This document shows positions 10,801 to 19,300 of a stretch of 64,000 nucleotides of DNA, piece by piece (position 1 is the first letter of the stretch; each line of letters starts with the position of its first letter). A model generated the notes under the pieces. That model did not search any database, had not been told where the DNA came from, and saw only the letters and a program-made list of their open reading frames with translations. Origin of the DNA: Parietichytrium sp. I65-24A (taxonomy: Eukaryota > Sar > Bigyra > Thraustochytrida > Thraustochytriidae); NCBI GenBank assembly GCA_012862575.1, contig BLSF01000059.1, positions 212,292 through 276,291 of the forward strand, given 5' to 3'. A program made the position numbers and the translations under genes.

Positions 10801-10876
10801 GCAGCGTGCTCGCGTCGAGCTCCAAGGTAGACTCTTCGCAAAGGTCGCTGTCTTCCAGCTCGTCACGGTCCGACAT
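7832..10876 (-). CDS. GCNA: GCNA/ACRC-type nuclear protein with C-terminal SprT-like metalloprotease domain
   Basis: The product is 1014 residues from the first ATG; an upstream GTG-started frame to 11020 is rejected. Residues 1 to about 830 are highly acidic and disordered, with many SDSE/DDED runs. The C-terminus carries an SprT-like domain (about 838-1010): the zinc-protease motif HELCH at about 909-913, the distal metal-ligand region PPHGPEFKKWG, then a zinc ribbon with two CxxC pairs (YECTTCQ and RCGRCHG, about 958-990). An acidic disordered N-terminus plus SprT plus zinc ribbon is the germ-cell nuclear antigen (GCNA/ACRC) architecture. The family acts on DNA-protein crosslinks and genome stability. 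SUMO-interaction-like motifs are visible: VLNVVDLVDSDSE (about 505), VVDIVEVSGDE (about 725) and VMNLVD (about 793). A PCNA-box-like TTISDYF lies at about 535. The order differs from SPRTN, whose protease domain is N-terminal. Confidence 0.87.
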   Translation of the reverse strand: MSDRDELEDSDLCEESTLELDASTLRARKRGESWSESAVEKLSDARTDFDDAVEDSEDESGFMEARADAFGDESDAGSEIPLLDSPLVIRAGRKSAYPADLESEQLADMIEELNFETGSDEETDCATRPKVVLARAKTSQKESFTRLREEQESGEEYGSEGESVKELEATKEVEDRSGDEGDEGDGFCLESESIGSLADAFGEKTKIDLPSEEEAFLKMATRRTGPRTMKRLSMAFQTEHRHAEIIGELNDADVISTRLNSLEICKTRDVVEQGSDSEESFEATQALERENSCLEGTSQCEEIQKCEPADQESKDFALRDANVPVVGDEEDSCPAMASVEEESLLLENTGDSVCNTTAEGDAIKTPEADLQSEAPLGDLEHADDEHFEEDTESNLPTQEIDTDDDDGINIDANDSISSEDEMSFPATQEMDAESASDRSADDSRVEGESFLGPDANGEPTEDDLERKSTISQTLAQTTLINVAGSEAVPIKQEKDFQGTAVENSVLNVVDLVDSDSECSFADTKGAQEVSEATKKTTISDYFATLKVSTNESEDSQASKGKFKKPCIDLDDSLDSDYDEEELGEGADSSSDSSHILSADQTPMRQIVRPRRAASRLVKYVESPLSSTDEDGEAADDASLNDAGEFSDDKDDLGEGEDNDDDDDDKEEDSNGEDLDKYESSFIASEDEEEEDSLSDDSYRPSEDDGKGTSAAKVKREGASKVGIKAAVVDIVEVSGDESSVTSSVPESDRDQDEEYVEEDSGILDELQDARKPFTPIKQNRTTSPAIKKPLPAVMNLVDKENDTQVVNLHSSTSEKKAPAQRALKNIWDDSTNVTAGNRDAIVKFWYAEFNGLVFENLLPADMEIVWNKRCLKTAGTTFLSKVAGKRVAKVELADKVLTTVDRLKETLLHELCHAAAWIVQGVSKPPHGPEFKKWGARATKSFPQYPVQTCHSYKIHAKFRYECTTCQAAFLRHSKSLDTTSKRCGRCHGTIELLGAFHPDGTPMKPRRAKAGAK

Positions 10877-11549
10877 GGCTACGAACTTCGTGCACCACGT
10901 CGACCAACCCTGACCAGAATTTCCACGCACGCTCAAGTCCCGCGAGGACTGCCCGCTTTGCACGCGAGTGCTTTGTTTGTGTTGCTTGCGTTGCTCTTTG
11001 TCTGTTTGTCTGTAATTCACTCACACACTCGCAATGCTTTTGCTACTTTTAAAATTTAAGCTTTCGCTTTAGCTTTCGCTTTCAAATGTGTTGGCAGTTG
11101 GTCGTTAGAATCTTTGGAAATTTTGGAAAATATGCTCAGGTACGAGTACTAGATTAGTACTTGCATAATTTTTTCTATTGATAATTTAAGCGTACTACAT
11201 CTCAGTGAGCTCTCAATAGAACACTAGCAATTTGACTTATGATAGATTTTTTAAATTTGGTGGGTTTAGGTGTGGTTAGTACTGTTAATGGTCTTTCATA
11301 AGGATCTTAAAGGATACATACGCGTTTTTCACCGGTACTATGTATTAATAAGCTACTACTACCGTTGCAGGACAGCAAGATTGCGAATACCTTCGATTGG
11401 ATGAGGGAACGCAGAGGCAGTCAGAGATGATATCGAGCATGGATACTTAAACTTTGTGATGGAAAAGCTGGCTCACAGACGTGTACTCAGTACCGGTACT
11501 CAGTACAGCAAAGTAGAGCCCGGGCTTGGCTTCTTCATGCTGATTCATA
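10877..11549. other. intergenic region upstream of GCNA gene
   Basis: AT-rich region between the GCNA start and the 3' end of membrane gene A1. It contains a doubled 11-bp GTACTCAGTAC motif (11483-11506) and a looser GTAC cluster (11140-11160). From about 11390 it is recognisably the same as sequence at about 14535-14666, as part of the A1/A2 duplication. No gene is seen. Confidence 0.5.
11483..11506. repeat. doubled GTACTCAGTAC motif
   Basis: Two perfect 11-bp copies separated by CG. It lies downstream of membrane gene A1 and upstream of GCNA. The copy of the segmental duplication at 14.6 kb lacks the doubled form. Confidence 0.7.
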
Positions 11550-12788
11550 CTATGTCAATGAAAAAGAAGTTGGGTAACACATGGTGCATGACCCAGTGAT
11601 AAACACCATCATTGCACAGGTTTGCCCGACGGCGATGAGCAAAGAATTGGTTTTCAAATGCTTCGCATCCACTTCCACCGCGTAAATGTAGCTCTTAAGA
11701 TGGTCGAATAGGCATCTTGGAAAGAGCCCCAGAGCAGTGCGCCAAGCAATCGATTGCAAGCCATCTAATTTCATAAGCGACAGAGCGGCAAGCGCGCCGA
11801 GCACCACAGCTTGTCTCTCGCCAACGACTTCGCTGATTAAAAGCTCTGGACGAATTGCGCGAGATATTTGGGCCACTTTGTGGAGCACAAAGAGGTTCTC
11901 TTGTGGCGTTATTTTCGAGAGTTTCTCTCGGGTTTTGAAATATGCGTAGGCAGTTACCAGGTCCACCAAAAATTGCAGCGCTAGAGTCAGCAAGAAGTCT
12001 TTGGTGTCCTCGGTGAGCATGAGCACAGCCATGCACGGAGCCGTGAAGGTAACGACCAGAAATTGATTCAGGATGCAGACGTTGCTCAGCCTATTTTCGT
12101 CGACTGCTCCACCGTCTTTGGTCGACCCGAATGTACGAATTTTGAAGCGTAGCAAGGTTGTCGCAACGGGGTACACGAACCCAACAAGTCCGACCTTTAC
12201 ATTACTAGAGAGGAAATCGGTCAAAGAGAACTGGACGAAAAGAGACACCATCAGCGCGCTGGCGCCAGTCAAGAGGTGTCTCAAGAACACTCGAAACAAG
12301 CCCTGTACTGTGCGGAACCTTTTGATCTCGAACACACAAATGAGGTACGTGAACGCAAAAAAATTAAAAGTCACAAAAGAAAAAGAGGATAACACGCCAA
12401 ATTCAAACGATGGGTCTCGAGCGAGCGGCACAGCAAAAGCCGCGATCGCGAGGGACATGCAAAGAGTACGAAAAACCCGCAAAAGCTTTCTCTTCGACCC
12501 CACACAGACGAGAAAAAATCGCAGCGAGGAGGCTCCGCAAAGCACACCGGCGAACACGTCATAGCCACGGAGCACATCTTTGCTTTTGCACAAATCCTCG
12601 GGGCTTCGCGCATTGATCAAAAGCGTCCAGTGGTTCACACCGCGCAAGAGCTGCTCGTCCAAGGCAAATAGCGAGTACGTTGCTGTCGTTCCTATCCATG
12701 TCAAGACCACCTGCGTGAGAGTCGAAAGGAAGATGCGGCTTTCTTTCCGCAACCACTGGGCGAAGAACTCGCGCGTCTTCGCAGCCAT
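11550..12788 (-). CDS. multi-pass membrane protein, family A copy 1
   Basis: The product is 412 residues and I do not recognise a family. About eight to ten hydrophobic segments are visible, at roughly residues 20-45, 72-93, 103-122, 128-152, 172-190, 196-212, 240-262, 268-288, 328-345 and 388-408. There is no cleavable signal peptide; the N-terminus is amphipathic and basic (REFFAQWLRKESR). Motifs shared with copy 2 include DEQLLRGVNHWTL, VSLFVQFSLTDFL, GLVGFVYPVATTLLRFKIR, HKVAQISRAIRPELL, VVGERQAVVLGALAALS and FDHLKSYIYAVEV. The long loops carry conserved Arg, Lys and Glu, so a channel, transporter or receptor-like role is possible, but none can be assigned. Copy 2 lies 1.9 kb upstream on the same strand, with duplicated flanks. 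The start ATG matches that of copy 2. Confidence 0.72.
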   Translation of the reverse strand: MAAKTREFFAQWLRKESRIFLSTLTQVVLTWIGTTATYSLFALDEQLLRGVNHWTLLINARSPEDLCKSKDVLRGYDVFAGVLCGASSLRFFLVCVGSKRKLLRVFRTLCMSLAIAAFAVPLARDPSFEFGVLSSFSFVTFNFFAFTYLICVFEIKRFRTVQGLFRVFLRHLLTGASALMVSLFVQFSLTDFLSSNVKVGLVGFVYPVATTLLRFKIRTFGSTKDGGAVDENRLSNVCILNQFLVVTFTAPCMAVLMLTEDTKDFLLTLALQFLVDLVTAYAYFKTREKLSKITPQENLFVLHKVAQISRAIRPELLISEVVGERQAVVLGALAALSLMKLDGLQSIAWRTALGLFPRCLFDHLKSYIYAVEVDAKHLKTNSLLIAVGQTCAMMVFITGSCTMCYPTSFSLT

Positions 12789-12954
12789 TGCCTCGCGCGC
12801 TCAGTCACCCGCCACACTCATATAATCCGTTGCCTCATCGCAGCACTTTGGGTCTTGACCCGAATGCACTCTTCACTCACTGGGATGCAAACTGTAAGCC
12901 TCGTTCGGGGTGACTATCACTTCGTAATGACCTCAGAGAAAATAGGATGTCTTT

Positions 12955-13385
12955 TCAGTCGTGGAAAAACGCAGTGAAGCTTTTGAAGGTTAGCGGCTAG
13001 CGGTGCTCAATACCACCTCGATAGTCTTCATACATGAACATGTGGAGTATCAATTAATTCATGAAGTTGCCCCGCTAGTTTTTGCTTCTCTTTCCTGCGC
13101 AAATTATGACTCTCCTCCAGCAAACTGAACTTGAACTTTGAAAGGTGAACGCACAACACTGTTGCCAACAACATTGCACATTCAGTCCTATGAAAAGGAG
13201 TATAAGCGCCGTAAGGTATTCGTTCCCCACTGTTGAAGCCTTTGGCCTGGTTGACAATGAGTTCGCCTATTGACCGAGGAAAGCAGACTCGTGCGTGCCA
13301 AGGTGGATTGCTTTTGCAACGCATTTTTCGAGACAAATAAGGCTGCCGAAGAGGGCGCACTTAGCTTACACCTTTTTGAAAAATA
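12955..13385. repeat. diverged direct repeat, copy 1
   Basis: Shares with 13515-13845 the order of AGTCGTGG, GTGAAGCTTTTGAAGGTT, CTGCGCA, TAAGGTATTCGTTCCCCAC, GAGTTCGCCTAT and GAGGGCGCACTTAGCTT, allowing substitutions and a roughly 70-bp insertion in this copy. Confidence 0.65.
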
Positions 13386-13514
13386 ATAGACCATCTCAGT
13401 GAGCTTCTAATGGTGTCCCTTTTCGTCCAGTTCTCTTTAACATGCTACTACTACACTGCTAAGCAAAGGAGACAAATTTATATCTCTTTGGACTGACCTG
13501 ACGGAGATAGTCTT

Positions 13515-13845
13515 TTGCAGTCGTGGCATGTCGTGGCCTTCCGTAGTGAAGCTTTGAAGGTTTATAGCAGACGCCTTGTGGCCTTCCTTTTCTGCGCAGA
13601 AATTTTAACCCCTCCCAAGCAAACCAAAAGGCGAAAGAAGGGACAACTACTGCTTTGCACGTTCATTCCTATGGATGCGAGTAGAAGAGCCTTAAGGTAT
13701 CCGTTCCCCACCAAAACTGGAGGCTGAGTACGCCTATGCACCGAGCAAAGCTGACGCTTGCATGCACGACTCGCAATGTGAATTGCAAACGCAATGCGCT
13801 GTTGAAGGCGCACTTGGCTTGTACCCCTTAAAAAAAAAAAAAGAT
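13515..13845. repeat. diverged direct repeat, copy 2
   Basis: Counterpart of 12955-13385; it ends in a poly-A run on the + strand just after the shared GGCGCACTTGGCTT-type block. Confidence 0.65.
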
Positions 13846-14214
13846 AAATAAAAAAGGAAGAGAAAGTTAAACGAAAAGAAGATGGAAAGCAGCCAGTGAC
13901 CTCTTAACGTTCCGTTTCCGTTTACTCTCAGAGCGAATTTTACAGCGTCAGAGATTATTAAGAGTCTCAAGAGCCTCTCAAGAGCCTCTCAATCAAGAGT
14001 AAAAAACTGAGCTGCAATTTCAATTTTTGCGCGACAGAAAATCGGTTACATGTCAATATAAGGTTTACCTAGCGAAACAAGGTTGAGTCCGGTTCGAGAA
14101 ACTTCCCGACGAGAAAAGCTTTCCTTGACAACGTTCCAGCGGAGGCGAACCACAGTGGTAATGCGATGTTGAAAACGATCTGTTTCATGCATTAGCTACG
14201 AGTAAAGTGAACTG

Positions 14215-14490
14215 TCTTTGCAAGCGCGCAGCGATGTGCGCAGCGCATATTAACCGAGCTCAATAGACAGCAGAGACTCTTCTTCAACAATACCGGTATG
14301 ATTCATGTCTGTTCGTTCATACGCAATAGCGTCCAAGGTGAGGTTAAGTATGCTCAAATGAGTCTGGACTACCAGTCCTATGTGAAATGCACGTGCAGAG
14401 TGCACTGATTTTGCAAAAGTGCAGCGATGTGCGCAGCGCGAATTAATCCAAATAAACGAGCTCAACAGACAGCGGGGTCTCTCTTCTTCA
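14215..14490. repeat. pair of about 75-bp direct repeats
   Basis: Copies at about 14215-14288 and 14410-14490 share GCAGCGATGTGCGCAGCGC, then a GAGCTCAAYAGACAG and CTCTTCTTCAA order, with a small insertion in copy 2. Confidence 0.7.
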
Positions 14491-14534
14491 ATATAAATAA
14501 AAGACCTCGGATTTCTATTCCCACGAACGAAATT

Positions 14535-15965
14535 ACAGTCGATTGGAAGAGTGGAACCCAGCGGTCGCAGATAGAGATGGTATCCGAGCATGGATACTTT
14601 GTGACGGGAAAGCTGGCTCACAGTCGGTTCCAGTACAGCAGCGTTGGGCTTCTCACTTTGATTCAATCAAAAGGAAGCTTGGTAACACATTGCGCACGAT
14701 CCGGTGATGAACACCTGTACTGCACAGGTTTGCCCGACGGCGATGAGCAAAACATTGGTTTTCATATGCTTGGCCTCCACTTCCACCGCGTAAATGTAGC
14801 TCTTAAGGTGGTCGAATACGCATCTTGGAAAAAGCCCTAGAGCAGTGCGCCAAGCAATCGATTCCAAGCCATCTGATTTCGTAATCGACAGAGCGGCAAG
14901 CGCGCCAAGCACCACAGCTTGTCTCTCACCGACAACTTCACTGAATAAAAGCTCTGGACGAATCGCGCGAGATATTTGGGCCACTTTGTGGAGCACAAAG
15001 TGGCTATCTTGTGGCGTAATTTTCGAGAGCTTCGCTTGGGTTTTGGAGTAGGCGTAGGCAGTTACCAGGTCCGCCAAAAATTGCAGCACCAGAGTCAGCA
15101 AAAAGTCTTTGGTGGTCTCGGTGAGCATAAGCACAGCCATACATGGAGCCGTGAAGGTAATGACCAGAAATTGATTCAGGATGCAGACCTTGCTCAGCCT
15201 ATCTTCGTCGGCTGTTTCGCTGGCTGCGAACGACCCGAATGTACGAATTTTGAAGCGCAGCAAGGTTGTCGCAACGGGGTATACGAACCCAACAAGACCA
15301 ACCTTTACATTTCTAGGAAGAAAATCGGTCAGAGAGAACTGCACGAAAAGTGACACCATCAGCGCGCCGGACCCAGTCAAGACATGCCTCAAAAATACTC
15401 GAAGCAAGCCCTGCACAGTGCGGAACCTCTTAGCCTCAATCACGCAAATGAGATATGTGAGTACAGCGAAAATTAAAAACACAAAACCAAAGGAGAACAG
15501 CACGCTAAAGACAACCGAAGAGCCTCGAGCGAGCGGCACAGCAAAAACCACGCTCGCTAGATAAATGCAAAGAGTGTGAAACCCGCGCAGAAGTTTTCTC
15601 TTGGACGACACGCAGATGAAAAAGAACCTCAGCAAGGAAGCGGCGCAAATTGTACTGGCGACCACGTCAAAGCCTTTGAGTACGTCTTTGCTTCCGCACA
15701 AACCCTCCGTGCCTCGCGCGTTGACCCAAAGCGTCCAGTGATTCACACCACGCAAAAGCTGCTCGTCCAAGGCAAACAGCGAGAACGACACCACCGTCCC
15801 AATGCACGTCAAGACCACCGGCGCGAGGGTCAAGAGGGCGATGCGGCATTCTTTCCGCAACCACTGGGCGAAGAACTCGCGCGCATTCGCGGCCATTGGC
15901 TCGCGCGCTCACTCACCCATCACACTTGCATTATCCGTTGCCCAATCGTGGGGCTCTTGAATGCA
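14535..15965. repeat. segmental duplication, copy 2 (contains membrane gene A2)
   Basis: Counterpart of 11390-12850, including CDS and both flanks. Confidence 0.75.
14667..15896 (-). CDS. multi-pass membrane protein, family A copy 2
   Basis: The product is 409 residues, a tandem paralogue of the protein at 11550-12788. By eye most residues match end to end, with the same N-terminal MAA.REFFAQWLRKE start, the same hydrophobic segments and the same C-terminal LLIAVGQTCA..VFITGSC.MCY. Differences concentrate in the loop after the first hydrophobic segments, in a short Ala-rich stretch after FKIRTFGS and at the last few residues. The reading frame is intact, which argues that both copies are functional or that the duplication is recent. 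Function is unknown. The next gene upstream in transcription terms is intergenic, then the ABCC transporter on the same strand. Confidence 0.72.
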   Translation of the reverse strand: MAANAREFFAQWLRKECRIALLTLAPVVLTCIGTVVSFSLFALDEQLLRGVNHWTLWVNARGTEGLCGSKDVLKGFDVVASTICAASLLRFFFICVSSKRKLLRGFHTLCIYLASVVFAVPLARGSSVVFSVLFSFGFVFLIFAVLTYLICVIEAKRFRTVQGLLRVFLRHVLTGSGALMVSLFVQFSLTDFLPRNVKVGLVGFVYPVATTLLRFKIRTFGSFAASETADEDRLSKVCILNQFLVITFTAPCMAVLMLTETTKDFLLTLVLQFLADLVTAYAYSKTQAKLSKITPQDSHFVLHKVAQISRAIRPELLFSEVVGERQAVVLGALAALSITKSDGLESIAWRTALGLFPRCVFDHLKSYIYAVEVEAKHMKTNVLLIAVGQTCAVQVFITGSCAMCYQASF

Positions 15966-16392
15966 TTGCATAACATAGTATGGACACGTTTCCCGACACT
16001 AGTAGGTGAAGGTTCACAGCTCTGCTACGCGGCAGATAAGCACCACCACTTGGGGAAGGTACGAAAACGATTTCGAGTTCAGGTTAGAAGCTGTGTAAAG
16101 TAAATATTCTTGGAGTAGCGTTGCTGATCCGGAAGTTTCCTGCAAATCTTAGGGATGAGTTTAGGACGTCTAGATACTTGATTTTGCGTGACCAGTTTGG
16201 CTCGAATTCAGAGAACAAGCCTTCAGTGACCCCCACTAACAAATTGTTACTTTTTGGTAGCGAAAAAGGCCAGTAAGCAAAGGGGGGTTGCATGTTGCAT
16301 TAGCATACTTGATTTCGATAGAAGTGACGAATAGAGAGAGAGGAAAGTTGTTGAGTAAAATATCAAGTTGGGCGAAGGCATTTAAAAAGCGA
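15897..16392. other. intergenic region between ABCC 3' end and gene A2 start
   Basis: About 0.5 kb, holding the promoter and 5' UTR of A2 and the 3' UTR of the ABCC gene. I see no repeat or RNA gene. Confidence 0.45.
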
Positions 16393-19300
16393 TTACTTCT
16401 TTTTCTTCATCTGAGTGACGAGGCTGGTGAAGATGGAGTCCTTGTCCTCCAAGAGCTTGTTTGGTTCGTCGAACTCTTTGACGACACCATTGTCCATGAC
16501 AACAATGCGGTTAGCATCCATGATGGTGGTCAGGCGATGCGCGATGGTCAGAACAGTGGACTCCTTGAACTCGCGGCGGATTGTGGTGTGAATCATTTCG
16601 TCAGTGAAATTGTCGATACCACTCGTTGCCTCATCGCAAAGAATCACCTTGCAACGTCGAAGGATAACACGCGCGATACAAATAAGCTGGCGCTGCCCAA
16701 AGCTAAAGTTGGAGCCGCCCTCGGAGATCTGGGTATCGAGCTTACTCTCCAGCTTTTCGACGTGATCCTTCAACTGTGTATGATCCAAAGCAGTCCAGAT
16801 CTGCTCGTCCGAGTAACGGCCCAGAGGATCCAAGTTTTCGCGTAGAGTTGTGTTGAACATGACTGGATCCTGAGGGATGATGGCACAGGCTTGACGCAAG
16901 CGTTCAAGGCCGAAGAGCTGAAGATCCATTCCGTCTATTAGCACACGGCCCTTTTCGGGCTCGATGAGGCGCAGAAGGAGCCCAAATGTCGTGCTCTTTC
17001 CGCTGCCAGTACGGCCGACCACTCCAACTTTCTCGCCTGCATTGATCGTGATATTGACGCCGCGCAAGACGTAGTCAAGACCAGGTCTGTAGCGAGCCCA
17101 AACATCCTCGAGAACAATCTCACCTTTGCTTGGCCAGTCCTCCAACACAGGCACTTTGCTCGGCTCCGGGTCATCGTCGGAAGCCTCCGTGTCGACCGTG
17201 ATGTATTGATTAATGCGCTCAATGCTGACTGCATCAGTCTCAATCTGAGCGATCATGCGCACAGTCCAGGCGAGAGCCCATGTGACGTTCAGGGAGTAGG
17301 TAATTGCCATTCCACCAAAGGCGTGGTCAATTTTGGAACGTGTTGCGACGACCAAGAATGCAGTGGCAACCACCAAGACCGTTCCGAGGAACTCCAGACG
17401 AACAGCCAACCATCTATTGCTGGACACAGAAAGATAAGATGCCCCAACCTGCTTGTCGAGTTGGCCCTTGTTGTGGTCAGCAAATCTGCTCGTTGCAGAA
17501 AATGCTCTAATTGTCGTGATTCCGTCCAGTGATTCCGTAAAGTGGCTGTAGATCGGCGAGCGCAGCACAGAGTCCCATCGCTTGAGCTGACGACTTGTTG
17601 CAACGTAGTACCTCTGAATCCACCAGTAAACAACGCACAGCACTGGGATCACAGCCAAGATCTCCGGGGTGACAATCGCGATGGTCGCAACTGCACCAAG
17701 GACTGCAAAGAACGACTGGAACATGTCCAGCATTTCAGAAGGCAAGTTTTCGTCTATCGTGTGAATATCCTTGCTGAAGCGATTGATGACACGGCCAAGC
17801 GGAGTCGTGTCAAAGAAGCTCATCGGAGCGTGGAAGACAGTGGAGAGCATGCTGTTGTGCATATTTCTAGAGGCGTTCAGAGCAACAAGGAAGACCACCA
17901 TAACAATCAAACTCGTCATCACGAGACTGCCGAAGGACAGCACGGCGTAGATGCCCAGGTAGAACGCAGTTCCCTGGTAGTGAGGCTCCCCCGACCTTTT
18001 GCTCCAGTAAGTGAGCCATGCAGTAGTTCCGCTTTCCATAGATGTTTGCAGCACAATCGAGATAATCACGAGAGCGACAACGCGGTATCCACCGATTGCC
18101 TCGACGTATTTCTGGTACACGCTCCACGAGACTTGACCAACAGCAATCTCTTCTTCCTCCTCGGACTTCTTCTCCGTCTGTGCCTTGGAAGTATCGGCTG
18201 CCACAGCAGTCTCCTCGGTTACCTCCTCGGTTACCTCTTCGTCCTTGTGACCTTCCTTTGCTTCGTGGTCTACCCGCAAGGAAAGGCGGGCGAGCTCTGA
18301 GTTCGGTTCTGCCATAATGGTATCGAATTTTCCCTGCTCGGCGACCGTTCCGTTCTTCATAACCACCACATAGTCCGCATCGTGAGCGTACTTCAAAGCG
18401 TGTGTGATCACAAGAACCGTGCGCCGGCGTCCCGTCAGAGGATGAGGCTCCAACAAAATTCCCCGGAAGCAGTTCTTCCACAAAAACGCTCCAACGTGTT
18501 CATCAACAGCTTCGAAACAAGTCTCCAGAAGTAAAATGTCCGCCCGCGAATAGACAGCCCTTGCAAGAGCAATACGAGCTTTTTGCCCTCCGCTCAGATT
18601 GATTCCTCGCTCACCGATCGAGCAAGAATCACCGTTGGGGAGCTGGTCAAAGTCGGGAAGAAGGCAGCAAGCATGGACGACCTTCTTGTACCACTCTGGC
18701 TCCAGAGGGTAACCGAACAAGATATTATCCTTCACGGTTGCATTTTGAATCCACGGAACCTGGGCGGCGTACGCGATTGACCCGGTCACACCAACGTGCG
18801 GCAAAGGATGCTCTTCTGGTTGAAGTTCCCCAATTAGCATGGCCATGAGAGCTGACTTTCCTGAGCCAACTTCACCAGTGATGACGCACAGGTCGCCTTC
18901 CTTGACGTCAAGCTCGACATCGTGCAATGCCTGTTTGGATCGCTTGTCGTCCCAGTAAAACTTTCCGTCCTTGACATGGATCGCCACACCTTGTGGCGTC
19001 GGCGTATCCTTCCTGATTTGCTCCAACATCTCCAGATCGAGCTCCTCGCTTTCCAAAAAGCTAGAAATACGACGGAAAGATACAGAGGCCTCGATCAACG
19101 AGCTGAAGACATGTGGCAAAACACCAAGAGGGAACTCGAGCATTTTCAGCAGACTGAGGGAAGTGAGTGCGGTTCCGGGGTCCAATTCCCCGCCGATCAG
19201 GGAGAAGGTTGCGAAGGAGCACAAGGTCAAAAGCACTGGAGTTGCTCCCCAGCACACATACGCTCCAGCAACAAAGTAGGCAAACTTTTTGAGGGTCGCC

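Larger units (their letters stand above)
11390..12850. repeat. segmental duplication, copy 1 (contains membrane gene A1)
   Basis: Similarity to 14535-15965 covers the whole membrane-protein CDS plus about 150 bp of 3' flank (for example the shared GAGCATGGATACTT and AAAGCTGGCTCACAG strings) and about 60 bp of 5' flank (shared ATCCGTTGCC). Boundaries are by eye. Confidence 0.75.
12789..14666. other. intergenic region between A1 and A2, with internal duplications
   Basis: No intact gene. It contains two diverged copies of a roughly 350-430 bp unit (about 12955-13385 and 13515-13845). Short frames on the minus strand keep a similar peptide (VGN.YL.AL.L..IG.NVQ), as if from a small decayed gene. 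Two further direct repeats lie at about 14215-14288 and 14410-14490. A poly-A/T run is at 13829-13842. The right end (about 14535-14666) is the 3' flank of A2, shared with A1. Confidence 0.55.

Noticed and set aside
10877-11020. GTG-started extension of the GCNA protein
   Set aside because: Nuclear genes normally start at ATG, and the ATG at 10876 opens directly into the acidic domain.
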